Assembly (NCBI GenBank): GCA_964035575.1
Contig: OZ037833.1
Location: 372,001 to 436,000 of the forward strand
Source of the DNA: Rhynchopus sp. YZ270_cl-10
Taxonomy: Eukaryota > Euglenozoa > Diplonemea > Diplonemida > Diplonemidae
DNA: 64,000 bases
Direction of reading: 5' to 3'
The position numbers were made by a program, and so were the translations under genes. The notes beneath the pieces were generated by a model, which made no database searches, was not told the DNA's origin, and worked only from the letters and a program-made list of their open reading frames with translations. Positions 32,201 through 41,764 of this stretch are shown piece by piece. The number at the start of each line of letters is the position of its first letter. The stretch's first letter is position 1.

Positions 32201-33043
32201 CAGTGCTGTTAAGGACTGAAGGGTGTGCTGGACGTTGCCTCTGGCCTGAACAGTGGCTTCTTCGACGGCGGTGATGTGCTCGGAGAGACGCACCACGACT
32301 GTGCCTGCGAGGAGCTCGTCGCGCTCGAGGGAGGTGATCTTTTCAGACACAACGTCGCCCTGGGATTCGAAGGAGCGGATCTGCTCTGCCGCAGCTGCCA
32401 GGTCGCGGGTGAGGCGTGTCTTGACGGCGTTGACCTCAGAGAGCTCCTGCAGCAGGGCGCTGCCTTCCTCCTCCAGCTCGCGGATGCGGTTGCCGCGCTC
32501 GCGCATCTCGCGTTTGCAGGAGTGCAGCTCGGACTCGGTTTCGTCGAGGTCCTTGACAACGCTGTCCAGGACGGAGCGGAGCTTTGCGTCGTTCTGGGTG
32601 TGTGCAGGGGAGATGGAGCGGGACTGGAGTGGGGCAGGGTCGCGGGGTTCTATGAACGGCTGCTGCTGCTGCTGCTGTGGGGGGTGTTCGAAGCGTGGTG
32701 GTGGACGTTGCTGCTGTTGGTTTTGCTGCTGTTGTTGATTCTGTTGCTGTTGGTGTTGGTGTTGGTGTTGTTGTTGTTGTTGGTTCTGCTGCTGGTATTG
32801 TTGCTGCTGCTGCTGCTGTTGGTTCTGCTGTTGTTGTTGGTGTTGTTGTTGTTGTTGATGCTGTGGCGGTGCCTGCTGCCCTGCCCGCCCTCCCGTATTG
32901 CTCATAACCAGCTTGCGTCCCCATGCCAGGACAGAAGGTGCCGAGGGTGGGGGCACATTCGTCCCACCCCCCTTCAACCCAAAGGGCGGCCGTGACGGGG
33001 AGATCCTCCCCGCAGAAGAAGGCTCGCCTGGTGGGCGAGGCAT
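29291..33043 (-). CDS. Long coiled-coil protein with polyglutamine N-terminus (three exons)
   Basis: Exon 1 is 33043-31793, intron 31792-31517 (GTATGA...CCTCAG), exon 2 31516-30311, intron 30310-29546 (GTATGG...TTGCAG), exon 3 29545-29291; both introns are phase 0. The product is about 903 residues. An N-terminal Pro-rich part precedes a Gln tract of about 75 residues (32870-32650). Heptad-rich coiled coil fills residues about 155-640 (RIRELEEEGSALLQELSEV, then ELRRRAAESTKEILRLADAK). The C-terminal third is Pro/Ser/Gly-rich with an uninterrupted glycine run (about 30390-30420). There is no motor, membrane or enzymatic motif. I infer a cytoskeletal or scaffold protein. The second intron contains a family B cassette and a recombinase fragment. 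Confidence 0.85.
29614..29648 (+). repeat. Dispersed hairpin cassette, family B (in an intron of the coiled-coil gene)
   Basis: GTTTATAAGATGATCCTAAG then CCTCTCACCTTAGG; the CTTAG arm is shortened. Confidence 0.7.
29875..30249 (+). pseudogene. Tyrosine-recombinase (Crypton-like) core-binding fragment in an intron
   Basis: Two successive plus-strand frames read ECHFCAYFYELRDENKTGS then TLWTTYSKLNKHLRTYI, and LQDWPRLTSLLKGFSRDEV, SLNDLKGFLTDESKETHFW, VLRKAMMAVQF. The spacing (GSTLW...Y..L, LLKGFS, LT/FL, A...QF) resembles the core-binding domain of Crypton-type tyrosine recombinases and their domesticated relatives. The catalytic Arg/His/Tyr part is missing, and a one-base frame change separates the halves. 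It lies antisense within an intron of the coiled-coil gene. Family call from memory of the pattern only. Confidence 0.45.
32650..32872. repeat. CAG/CAA-type trinucleotide tract
   Basis: On the minus strand mixed CAG and CAA codons encode the Gln-rich stretch of the coiled-coil protein, with scattered His, Asn and Tyr codons. Confidence 0.9.
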
Positions 33044-33798
33044 GGTCGTGGGGCTCCTTTGCGTTCCCTCGGTTCAAATATGCCCGCAGAGAGAGGAGAG
33101 GGGCCTGAAAGGGGGAGCTATTTGAGTATGTGCGAAGCGTGAAAAAAAAAAGTTGTCTTGAAACACAACAGCCCTCTGTGAACAGTGTACCTTTGGTACA
33201 ATGACCGGCTGTACCGGGGGTGGACCAACCCATGCAGTCCTATGTGGTATTAACTTTACATCTCAAAAAATCAAAACAATTGGGGGATTCTAAAGGACGC
33301 CTTTTTTAATGGATTCAACGAATATTACCCCAAAGGGGACAGAATCAAAATGGGAGCTGAAGTAACACCTCAGTGTTGCACATGGCAACCAAAAAAAGAA
33401 ACGAAAAAAACACCACAGTAGCCTGGGCCGGACCAACAAGCCCTCTCCCAAAGCAGAATACCTCCCCCCACACACACCATGGCCTGTATTCACGCCATTA
33501 TCAAAAAAAGGTTAAAGTAAGATAATAAGACATCTCACCTTCCTGGAGGTTGACTCTACGATGACCACATCCTATACAGCCTTGTCGCTAATAAAGGCTT
33601 TAATGTTGGGATTTTGCGGGGTTTTATTACCTCAACATCAGATCTACCCCTCCCCCTCCCCCCTCCCCTCCTGAAATAAGAAGTGCACATCTATACCGAG
33701 GATCGTGTCACAGCGGGGGTGATCGTCTCAGAACCCAGTAGGGTGTGTTTGCCATCAACGCAGAGCGGAGCGGGGTGGTAAAGGAGAACCCCCCCTTA
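33044..33798. other. Spacer between LYR protein and coiled-coil gene
   Basis: A family J cassette lies at 33172-33243 (GAACAGTGTACCTTTGGTAC then AATGACCGGCTGTACC). Near 33100 a CCCCTTTCAG on the minus strand is a candidate acceptor for the coiled-coil gene. No open frame of note. Confidence 0.55.
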
Positions 33799-34470
33799 TC
33801 ATGAGAACACCCGAGTATCCCTCCCTTCCTCTTCTTCTTCCCTTTCCCCTTCGTCTTCGTCAGCTTCCTCATCCTCATCATCATCTTCATTTATTGAATT
33901 TTCTGAAACAACGTCCATCCCAAATGCGGATATATTATCTGGCTCGAAGGTTCCCTTTCTGCCATTTTTGCGGATTGTGACTGAGGAGATTTCAACCTCA
34001 TCTCGGTTGAGGGTTGTTGAGGAGAACGATGGTGCTGGGAGGGTAGGGGTCGCTTCGCCTATTAAGTTGAGCTTTTCGTTGTCGTATGCTGTAAGGCGCG
34101 CGGTGCGGAGTTGCGGGGGGAGCGATTCACGATAGTTTGTGATCAAACTCCGCCGTGGAGTGTACCGCACCTTATCATCGAAGGAGGTCAATGCTAATCT
34201 CGCGGATTCATCATTCAGCGCTTTCCATTCTGCAACCTGGGCACCACCTCTGCTTGAATTATAGGTCGAAACAGCGTTTTTCAAATGCCGAAGATGTTTT
34301 CTCCCATACGCCAAGCCCCTCGCAATCAACTCCGGATCGTTCGAACCGCCTCTCCGATAAAACTCAATTCTGACAGCATTTCGAATCTCATCTAAGCTCA
34401 TCGTCGGATGAGAGGCGCCAATTTGAATAAAATCACGATACAACATTCGAGCAAAAGGGTGAAGAGGCAT
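33799..34470 (-). CDS. LYR-motif protein with acidic C-terminal extension
   Basis: 223 residues. The ATG at 34470 directly follows a T-rich tract ending TTTAAAG, a typical acceptor. Residues 9-13 are MLYRD, followed by IRNAVRIEFYRRGGSNDPEL and GRKHLRHLKNAV, the Arg and Phe spacing of the Complex1_LYR family. Those proteins act in mitochondria in iron-sulfur cluster transfer, complex I or complex assembly, usually with acyl carrier protein. The extension from residue 100 onward ends in a strongly acidic run (EDDDEDEEADEDEGEREEEE), unusual for the family. Which LYR subfamily this is cannot be decided. Confidence 0.75.
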   Translation of the reverse strand: MPLHPFARMLYRDFIQIGASHPTMSLDEIRNAVRIEFYRRGGSNDPELIARGLAYGRKHLRHLKNAVSTYNSSRGGAQVAEWKALNDESARLALTSFDDKVRYTPRRSLITNYRESLPPQLRTARLTAYDNEKLNLIGEATPTLPAPSFSSTTLNRDEVEISSVTIRKNGRKGTFEPDNISAFGMDVVSENSINEDDDEDEEADEDEGEREEEEEGRDTRVFS

Positions 34471-34588
34471 CTTTAAAAAAAAATCACAAAAAAAAAAAAA
34501 AAATTACTATGAAAATGTACCAGAAGGCTTTTTTGGATTTTTTTGTGTCGTCTTGAAACCCTTTGTGGTGGTGTTGGAAGGGGTTGGG

Positions 34589-34724
34589 GAGAAGGGAGAA
34601 GGGAGAAGGGAGAAGGGAGAAGGGAGAAGGGAGAAGGGAGAAGGGAGAAGGGAGAAGGGAGAAGGGAGAAGGGAGAAGGGAGAAGGGAGAAGGGAGAAGG
34701 GAGAAGGGAGAAGGGAGAAGGGAG
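34589..34724. repeat. (AGAAGGG)n microsatellite
   Basis: About 19 near-perfect copies of a 7-base unit. It creates false open frames in all three plus-strand frames and on the minus strand. Confidence 0.97.
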
Positions 34725-35948
34725 GGGAAAGTGTGTTCATGGGGTTTGGCTTTTCAAGCGGATTTCTTTTTTCTTTTTTTTGAAATTTTCATTTGAAAAA
34801 TTGCGTGTAGACACACTACTGTGAACTCCACGCTTTCTTTCTTTTGTTCTTTGAACTTCAGGGGATGAAGGAAGGTTGTGGGAAAACAAAAGAGAAGTTG
34901 AACCGAACACCTCGCCGTATGTAGGAAGCAGGCACCGAACAAATTTGAAATACACCCTCTCAACGACAAGTGTACTTCTCCAGAACACCGGGTGTTGAAT
35001 CTTTTTAGGGTGTATGTTTGAACAAGAAAGTAAAATGAAGTTAAAACCGGCGTTGGAAAATAGAATATCAACTCTCTGTGGAAGTCCATCCAACCCACTC
35101 AAAGTGCTGCACTTCTTTGTGTTTGACCCTACAAAGGAAAAAAAGATCGGCTAGACGGAAACAAAAACAAAAGAAAATAGAAACGTAACACTCATCACAC
35201 GATAAAACCCATGGGAAAACAGGTTGTGGTGAAACGCACACACCTCGACCCTGTTTAGCAGAACCGTTCAAAAATGCTTTGTTTCTACTTCCTCCTTCAT
35301 TTCATGAGGTGACAGAGAGGGAAAAAAAAACGTTGTCAGGTGAGCCGCACTCAAGCCGTATTCTCTAACGTCAAACTCCTAAGAAAAATCTTGAAAAGTT
35401 GTGAACAAAGATAAAAGGTAAATAGGTGCGAACACCTCAACAAACCAGAGACGCAAAAGGTAATTTCATCATATGCAATCAATACATTGACAGTATATGG
35501 TGAGGGATCAACAAAATGTTCCCATCTTTCTTTAGACGCAAAAAAAAAAAGTGAAGTTGATAGTGCAAACGCCTCTGGGACGCAGGCACTGACACTCCGC
35601 GGGGAAAAAAAAGGGCTCCTGAGAGTCACCCCACCTGACGGAACTCACTTCAAGGGAAAGGGCGACACTCCGTCGCTCTCCCCGTGAAGGATAGGACCAA
35701 AATTTTTGGTGTTCCGTGCAGGTGGGGGGGTCGTGGATGTCTGCAGAGGCAGAGACGAACAACGCCTCTGTGCATCCACCCTCTTTCAAGGAACAAGACA
35801 GAGGGGGAGGGGAAATGACTAAGAGAATATTTTCAATCGAAAGGTGGTCTCCTCTTTTTTTTTTTGAATAAATAATCTTTTGTTTTTTTTTTTTGCAAAT
35901 AAAAAGTAGGGTACAGCAAAGGGGTACAGCAAAGAAAGAAAGAAAAAA
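34725..35948. other. Gene-free region with repeat cassettes
   Basis: A family D repeat at 35464-35535 (TTTCATCATATGCAATCAAT...GGTGAGGGATCAACAAAA) shares about 70 bases with the 575-bp repeats near 10190 and 11875. A family K cassette lies at 35563-35640. Longer frames here cross several cassettes and look spurious. Confidence 0.5.
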
Positions 35949-35996
35949 ATGGTCGATATTGACAGGTCGCTGAAAGGCCGATTTCCGAAAGCACAA
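35949..35996 (+). repeat. Dispersed cassette, family L
   Basis: GTCGATATTGACAGGTCGCT then GATTTCCGAAAGCAC; related to 48416-48482, where GACAGGTCGCC is repeated, and weakly to 59166-59222. Confidence 0.6.
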
Positions 35997-36041
35997 AAAG
36001 AAAATTGCGAGAGGCAAAATAACACAATACAAAACAACCCG

Positions 36042-36104
36042 CTCGAATGAACAGTGTACCTTTGGTACGACCGGGTTGTACCCCCAACCATGCAGTCCTA
36101 CATC
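36042..36104 (+). repeat. Dispersed hairpin cassette, family J
   Basis: GAACAGTGTACCTTTGGTAC, GACCGGGTTGTACCCCC, ACCATGCAGTCCTACA. Confidence 0.7.
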
Positions 36105-36211
36105 CATTTTTTTCGTGGGTTTCCATCTGATATGAGAAACAAAATAGGTGAAAACGTAGTAAAACGCAGCTTGGGTCGTCATGCAAGACAAAAAAAAATA
36201 AGGCCTTTTTT

Positions 36212-36258
36212 GAAAACTTGGTTGTATTAGTGTAGCCACCTGAGAGTGTGCTGCACTA
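36212..36258 (+). repeat. Dispersed hairpin cassette, family A
   Basis: GAAAACTTGGTTGTATTAGT, GTAGCCACCTGAGAGTGTGC, TGCACTA. Confidence 0.75.
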
Positions 36259-36525
36259 GCCTTTTTTCTTTTACCCCTCCACTGCTGCGGTATATTGCAA
36301 TTGACTGTCTCACAGGAGCTCTTGATAGCAATATCCTCAGTGTGCGCAAAAGAAGAGGGAAGGTCAGGAAAAAGATGACCAACCTTTTTTTTCGAACCCT
36401 TTTTTTTGTCAATAAATAGAAACTAAAACGTTGGGATATGGGGATGGAGACTACCCTAAGGCACGCAGAAACAGCGAGGAAAAATCCTCACACTTCAAAA
36501 ACAGGGTTTCTTTCCACTTTTGTTT

Positions 36526-36592
36526 GATAAATTGTTGGAGTAGTGTAGTTGCCTCGGTTGTGTTGCCACAGTTTGTGCAATCTCCACTGTCC
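36526..36592 (+). repeat. Dispersed hairpin cassette, family C (3' flank of the desaturase)
   Basis: ATTGTTGGAGTAGTGTAGTT, GCCTCGGTTGTGTTGCCACA, TGCAATCTCCACTG. Confidence 0.75.
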
Positions 36593-36673
36593 ATAAGTTC
36601 ACTCACGAAAAGGCCTCAGATATTTTGTCCCAAACCCAGAGATACTTTTCCCCCCCCTTTCCACCCATTTTTT

Positions 36674-37426
36674 TCAATCAATCTTCACCTTCTCCGGGTC
36701 TTTGTAGGTCCCTCCCAGGTGATCCCAGAAGGCAAAGAAAGGTTGCGAATAGTTAAACCTGGTGCCTTGCAGGCGATGGTGTGAGTCATGAAACGCTGCA
36801 TTGTTCCCCGTAAAAATGAATTGAAACGGATCCCAGGGGATTTTGTATCCACAGTGATCGTCTACATTCTTCATTACACCGAGGGTAAAGACTGAACAGG
36901 CAACTAGAGGGTGCATATCGAGCACGATCATGGGGATTGCGCCAGAAACGTTGTCTAAAATAAATCCTTCAACGGGGTGGTTAAACTGCCCGGAGAAGCA
37001 GTATGGGGCGTATATGTCATGGTGCCACGAATGAAAGTGCTTGTAAAGAAAACGGTTCACGTGAAAGAGACGATGCCACCAATAGAGCCAGGTGTCAATG
37101 AAGACCATCGTTGCAATGACCTGAAGCAAGGCGACCCACCACGCAGGGAGCTCCCTGTTGACACAGCTGCCGTCCCCTTGAGCAACCAGGACGCACAAAA
37201 TGATGGCAGCCGTGTGCTGCGCCAAGACCGTGACAACCACCTTCGTTCTGCTCACCCTCTGCTTCGTGGGATCGGCAAAGCCCCCCTTTTGAATGACATA
37301 TTGCGACAAAAACCCGGTCCATTCCCCAATCATAAAGAGCAGCGACAACGTCCAATATGACACAAAGGGGAGTACAATCAAAGCGTAATCATATGCAACC
37401 AGCGGCTCCACTGCGGCACCCTCCAT
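36674..37426 (-). CDS. Fatty acid hydroxylase / sterol desaturase family membrane enzyme
   Basis: 250 residues, close to the family's usual 250-330. Histidine clusters for the di-iron centre are all visible: HRLFH (118-122), HSWHH (132-136), QFNHP (147-151), DDHCG (189-193) and HDSHH (213-217). Four hydrophobic stretches fit the usual ER membrane topology (about 11-32, 63-83, 94-114, 160-185). Members hydroxylate or desaturate sterols or sphingolipid bases using oxygen and cytochrome b5. The WWHRLFH and HSWHH spacing fits either C4-sphingolipid hydroxylase or C5/C4 sterol enzymes, so the substrate is open. Start at 37426; a CTACAG acceptor lies about 40 bases upstream. Confidence 0.92.
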   Translation of the reverse strand: MEGAAVEPLVAYDYALIVLPFVSYWTLSLLFMIGEWTGFLSQYVIQKGGFADPTKQRVSRTKVVVTVLAQHTAAIILCVLVAQGDGSCVNRELPAWWVALLQVIATMVFIDTWLYWWHRLFHVNRFLYKHFHSWHHDIYAPYCFSGQFNHPVEGFILDNVSGAIPMIVLDMHPLVACSVFTLGVMKNVDDHCGYKIPWDPFQFIFTGNNAAFHDSHHRLQGTRFNYSQPFFAFWDHLGGTYKDPEKVKID

Positions 37427-37859
37427 TTTTATGACCCAGAGTGTGGACTTCTTTTAGGTGTCTGTAGGTGTTGATATTCAATGTTGTGTTATAAATGCAC
37501 TGTGGAGGTGAAGTGAAGCGGTGGGGTGTCCCTGAACTGCCTCCCCACCCCTGGCAAAGCACAGCCACAGTGGAAACAACCCTGCTGTCATCACCTCACG
37601 GCACGAACACAGCAAAAGGTAAAAAAAAAAATGAAATACCCCCCTTCTTTGTTTATTGTTTGCTGTTTGTTGATCGCATCCATCCAAAAAAATTTTTAAA
37701 AATCCCAAAAAGTCCCGAACACCCGAAAACCCGCGTCCTGAAGTACGGGGAAGAGGTGGCGCAGGGGGGGCCGGTAGGACTCATGACAACCGAAGAACGC
37801 GTCTTTCATTTCTAGAGTTGCCGTACGTGCAGACGTATTACATACTCGTACGAAAAAAA
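37427..37859. other. 5' flank of the desaturase gene
   Basis: No gene seen. It carries the leader with CCTACAG near 37467 on the minus strand. Confidence 0.4.
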
Positions 37860-38082
37860 AAGGGGGCTGTCTTTTTTTGTTATTATTTGCAGTGTGCCAT
37901 CACCATCACAATGCCACCCAAAGTCCAGTGCGATTTATCTTAATTCAAAAAAAATAAAGAAAATAATGAATAAAAAATTCGTGTCTGGACATTTATAAAG
38001 GATCTGCCGCATCAATAAGACGGAGAAGCTCACTGGCAGTTTTCTAAATGGGACGAACAAGCTATGATTCTGGAAAATTTAA
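37860..38082. repeat. Partial copy of the duplicated upstream module (copy C)
   Basis: TTATTATTTGCAGTGTGCC, CCATCACCATCACAATGCCA and CCACCCAAAGTCCA match 39870-39945 and 44435-44505. TCTGGACATTTATAAAGGAT to CAAGCTATGATTCTGGA (37984-38082) matches 40046-40144. Confidence 0.75.
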
Positions 38083-38440
38083 AAAAAACACAAATCTGAA
38101 GCTTCACTGTGTGGGGAAGGCCCGAAAAACACCGCCAAAAACTGACAACCCGGGTTCACAACCCAGTTTGCATCGGCAAGCCACCACCTGTGTCTCTGTG
38201 CAGTCTTAAGTGACTGCTTTCAATCTTCTTCAGTTAAAACAAAAGCATGTATGGACACATGCTAAAAAAAACGAGACAGTCACCAGCTTTGGCCGGCTCT
38301 GATTTTAGTCCTATTCAGGACCTGAAAAATACTCTATGATAAAACACTGCACACTGCTAAAGACCACAATGTGTGCTTGGGGAAAAGTCAACTCCATCTG
38401 AGCGCCTTTCGACCTTTCTTGCGTTTGCTGCAATCAGAAC
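38083..38440. other. 3' flank of the Cys-rich repeat protein gene
   Basis: No reading frame or repeat recognised. Confidence 0.4.
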
Positions 38441-39658
38441 TCAGTGCAGGAGTGTGGTGTTCTCTGACACAGACGCAAGAGTCTTGTCCTGGGGATGCTC
38501 TTGCTGCTCTTGGGTTGCTTTCTCGAACCTGGCTGTTCCCTCAGCTGCAGCGGGAGTGGGCCTTCTTTGGCAACTGTAGCGCGAGCAAAGGTACCACCCA
38601 GTCGTGCTGAGCACAATCAACAACAACACAAATGCCACAACCATCCAGACAGTCCCGCTGATGCACAACGTATTAGCACAGCCGTGCTCTGGGCTTGGTG
38701 TCGACAACGGCTCCAGCCCAGGAACGCAAAGCACGTTCCCAACGTAGTTGTCCGCAGGCTGCGGCCCACATGCAGAATCGTACCCGCGACCCACCACCAT
38801 CATGCCCTGATCTGCGTACTTCGCTTTGGCCAGTGGGTCCATTTCTGCACAAATCTCAGGAAGGCATTGTAAAACAATATCCGAACTTGCCAACACCGTC
38901 CCAAACCCGCAAGTAAACTCCGGAGAGATGTGCACAACAGAGCAGTACCTCGATGTAGGTGATGGTGACGGCGTGTCTGGACTTGGCGTGGGTGGAGCTG
39001 GGCCGGGTACGCAGACGAAGTCCACTACGGTGTTGCCCTGCCTAGCAAGGACCCCGCAGGTTCCCGTGTACCCTGAGCCCACTACCATCATATCTGGATC
39101 TGCGTATCCCGCTTGGCCGAAGGCAGGCAGCCAGTCAGTGCAGAGAGTGTGCAGGCATGAAGACACTTCCTCCGACGTCGCAAGCTGTGACCCACTGTCG
39201 CATTTATCTGCAGCACTGGAAATGCTTGAATTGGAGATATGCATGCCTGAGCAGTTCCCTGTGTCAGGCGGCCCTGGCTGTGGTCGGGCGGTAATCCCAC
39301 GAAAAGCACAGATGGTCAAATACGTCTTTGTAGGATCGCCTGGCTGCACTGAACAGTCACCAACCCGACTTGCAAGCACCCTATCGTCGGATGCGTATCT
39401 GAGTGATCCGTACTCTGCGGCATAGAAGCAAAGAGGAACTGAGGACATACACTGCTCCACTTCCCACTCGTAGGCTGCAGTGGCATTGTCATCGCAATCA
39501 TCAAAACGCAAGGAGATGTCAGAGCAGTTAAACGCGACACATGTCTGTAAAAAGGGTGAAAGCACGATAATGAGGTAACGTTCATGGAAAAGAGAGCTAT
39601 CTCTTGCATTACATACCTGCACACTGAGGAACGCCACCACGGCTGCCGCACGGTTCAT
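38441..39658 (-). CDS. Type I membrane protein with three Cys-rich repeats (two exons)
   Basis: Exon 1 is 39658-39617 and exon 2 39544-38441, separated by a 72-bp intron (39616-39545, GTATGT...TTTACAG). The intron is in frame and stop-free, so unspliced RNA would also be open; I favour splicing because it restores a normal signal peptide (AAAVVAFLSVQTCVA). The ectodomain holds three related units of about 85 residues, the last two clear: CSGMHIS...LCTDW...YADPDMMVVGSGY and CSVVHIS...ICAEM...YADQGMMVVGRGY. A Pro/Ser/Thr hinge separates them. One membrane helix (MVVAFVLLLIVLSTTGWYL) and a basic then acidic tail follow. I infer a surface receptor or adhesin; no known family. Confidence 0.82.
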   Translation of the reverse strand: MNRAAAVVAFLSVQVCNARDSSLFHERYLIIVLSPFLQTCVAFNCSDISLRFDDCDDNATAAYEWEVEQCMSSVPLCFYAAEYGSLRYASDDRVLASRVGDCSVQPGDPTKTYLTICAFRGITARPQPGPPDTGNCSGMHISNSSISSAADKCDSGSQLATSEEVSSCLHTLCTDWLPAFGQAGYADPDMMVVGSGYTGTCGVLARQGNTVVDFVCVPGPAPPTPSPDTPSPSPTSRYCSVVHISPEFTCGFGTVLASSDIVLQCLPEICAEMDPLAKAKYADQGMMVVGRGYDSACGPQPADNYVGNVLCVPGLEPLSTPSPEHGCANTLCISGTVWMVVAFVLLLIVLSTTGWYLCSRYSCQRRPTPAAAEGTARFEKATQEQQEHPQDKTLASVSENTTLLH

Positions 39659-39682
39659 GATAAAAGAGAGGTTAATCTGTTA

Positions 39683-39957
39683 GTGAAAAAGGTGTAACGA
39701 ATAGAAGAGTATTCTGTGGAGTGGTGTAGTCTTTCTTCCCCGCAACGGAGAGGTGCTGTCTGTGCCTCCCGACTCTTAGCCATAGCCGACGCAGCGCTTC
39801 TGTGTCATGAGGAAGACAGGGGCAGGAAGCTCGAACATAACTAATAGAGGGGGGAAAGGGGGTCTTGTCTTTTTTTTATTATTATTTGCAGTGTGCCGAC
39901 CATGACCATCACCATCACAACGCCACCCAAAGTCCATTGCGCTTTTATTCAAAAAAA
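39683..39957. promoter_or_regulatory. Duplicated upstream module, copy A (5' of the Cys-rich repeat gene)
   Basis: About 270 bases nearly identical to 44244-44512, each lying immediately upstream of an unrelated minus-strand gene. On the minus strand it ends in CCACTCCACAG then AATACTCTTCTATTCGTTAC, a likely shared splice acceptor and leader. Promoter content is unknown. Confidence 0.75.
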
Positions 39958-40145
39958 ATATTTTCATCATATGCAATCAATAAATTGATTTTAAAAAAAA
40001 TAAAAATAAAGAAAATAAAAAAAAAAGAAAGTTGCGTTTTGTATATCTGGACATTTAAAAAGGATCTGCTCCACCAATAAGACGGAGCAACTCAACCACC
40101 GACTGGCAGTTTTCCAAATGGGGCGACCAAGCTATGATTCTGGAC
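39958..40145 (+). repeat. Family D fragment and desaturase-flank-like repeat
   Basis: TTTTCATCATATGCAATCAA then TAAATTGAT (39961-39988) matches the start of the 575-bp repeats. From 40046 the block TCTGGACATTTAAAAAGGAT to GCTATGATTCTGGA repeats 37984-38082. Confidence 0.7.
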
Positions 40146-40610
40146 ATGTCGGGAAAAGAGAGAAAACTTCGATAGATGAAATGTGCATTTTTTCCCGTGC
40201 ACACACATCCAAAAAAAAAAGAAAAAGAATCATGGCTAAGGGGGCGGGGCGTGCGGGGGGGGAACACCACTGACTGGTGGCTGCGCACAAATGGGGTTGG
40301 GGAGAAGGGTTTTAGTGAGCACCGGCACAACTGCCCCAAGTGAAGGGGGGTGTACGAACAATGCGGAATGCGGAATGGACCGAAGACCACTTTGTTTCAT
40401 GTGCAAACATTTGAAGAGAACAGAAATAAGGGGAGAGCGAAGTCTCGCCTGCGTACGTCTTTTACGTTGCAGGCATTAGTAACAATGGTTTTGGTTCTCT
40501 AGGAAAAAAGAGGAAAAAGAGGAAAGGGAATATGGGGAAAGACCACCGACGGGCGGTTCACTTAGATAAAAATAAAATAAAAATAAAAAACAATCAGGAT
40601 TCATTATGGA
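40146..40610. other. 3' flank of the type I membrane protein gene
   Basis: No convincing frame; only A-runs and short GC-rich patches seen. Confidence 0.4.
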
Positions 40611-41564
40611 TCACCACTTGTTGAGGTGGACGTGCACGTAGTCATGTCTCCTGCTCCACTTAGACACGTAGACAGAGACACCGCACACAACAGCAGCAAC
40701 CACGACAATACTACCCAGGACGATACCGGCAATGGCATCCCCACCGAGGGAGCTGCTGCCGCTGTCCGACGTCGCGGGCCCGGACCAGGAGAAGGAGGAA
40801 CCCGGCTGGCCGCTGATGACAAGGATCTTGCCCTTCTCGCACTGCGAGGCGAACGTGACTGTGCCTTGTGCTGCGGAGGCGGATGTGTAGACTACGTTCG
40901 ACGAGACGGCATTCACAATCCCTGCAGTGACTGTGAAGTGCACCGCCTCACTCGCACCGCAGTGCATCACACCCATGTAGAAGTCCATCAGCTTGCTCCC
41001 CACTGTGACAGAGCCGGTCGAGCCTGCGGACACCGGCTTGAGCGGCGCGGCAGCTTTGTCAATTGCATCCTCCGACAACTCAAGGCTGACGCCGGCAGGG
41101 CCAGACTTTGGCACGTAGCGTGTGAAGACACGCATGCTGTACGAAAACACTGGGGACGGCTCCGTCCATACCGGCGCACTCACCTGGAAGTACATGTCCG
41201 CACCAGGCGCGTACTCGGAGCCAACCGCAACAATGAGGACCGTGTCGTTCGTCGGGTCCACCGTCATCTGTTGCCCCACCTTATCATCCGTGTACAGCGT
41301 CAGGTTGAACGGAGGGATCTCATCCACTCCAGCGGGTGCGGTCAGGTTCAGCACCACGTGCTGCAGGTACGTCGTCTGCGTGTCCGCAATGTCCCCCGAC
41401 ACCATCGACACCAGGTCGCCCACATCCAGCTGGATATTCGTGTTCGAGGAGTTGATGTTAAAGCCAGTTGTCACCCCGGAGAGCACGTCTACCCCCGGGG
41501 GCAGTGGCGCTGTGCTGGCAGCAGACTGTGTTGCGAGTAGGGCCAAGAGAAACGCCATTTTCAT
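40611..41564 (-). CDS. Type I membrane protein, related to the left-edge gene
   Basis: 317 residues from the ATG at 41564, which follows GGCACAG by 39 bases (acceptor at 41605-41604). Signal peptide at residues 1-18 (MAFLLALLATQSAAS), an ectodomain of about 245 residues with N-glycosylation sequons (NSSNTN, NLT, NDT), one membrane helix (AIAGIVLGSIVVVAAVVCGV, about 280-300), and a short basic/aromatic tail (KWSRRHDYVHVHLNKW). Few cysteines (HCGAS, QCEKG) suggest a beta-sandwich-like fold rather than a knotted one. Segments align with the truncated gene at 876-1, so this is a small local family. Function unknown. Confidence 0.82.
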   Translation of the reverse strand: MKMAFLLALLATQSAASTAPLPPGVDVLSGVTTGFNINSSNTNIQLDVGDLVSMVSGDIADTQTTYLQHVVLNLTAPAGVDEIPPFNLTLYTDDKVGQQMTVDPTNDTVLIVAVGSEYAPGADMYFQVSAPVWTEPSPVFSYSMRVFTRYVPKSGPAGVSLELSEDAIDKAAAPLKPVSAGSTGSVTVGSKLMDFYMGVMHCGASEAVHFTVTAGIVNAVSSNVVYTSASAAQGTVTFASQCEKGKILVISGQPGSSFSWSGPATSDSGSSSLGGDAIAGIVLGSIVVVAAVVCGVSVYVSKWSRRHDYVHVHLNKW

Positions 41565-41764
41565 TTGAAGGGTGTGCGGTGTTTGTGTTTGTGTTGCAAA
41601 TACCTGTGCCGTGGTGTGGGTGTGGGGTGGAAAGGGGAACTTTGCGCAAAGCGGTGTTCCTTTGGCTGCCTGCACACATGGTGGAGGGTAAAGAAACAGA
41701 GTAGCATGTGGAGTGGGTGAGTGCTGACAACCACGCTACGCTGCCTTCTGGCACTAATGCGTAC

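Noticed and set aside
32436-33233. A second minus-strand frame overlapping the polyglutamine exon
   Set aside because: It reads the CAG/CAA tract out of frame as Thr/Ala/Pro. The coiled-coil frame is supported by both splice junctions.
34507-34824. Open frames over the (AGAAGGG)n tract on both strands
   Set aside because: A 7-base repeat lacking stops gives long frames in every phase; there is no other support.
35532-36239. A 235-codon minus-strand frame
   Set aside because: It runs through cassette families A, J, L and K and low-complexity DNA. Its start (MATLIQPSFQK) recurs wherever a family A cassette occurs.
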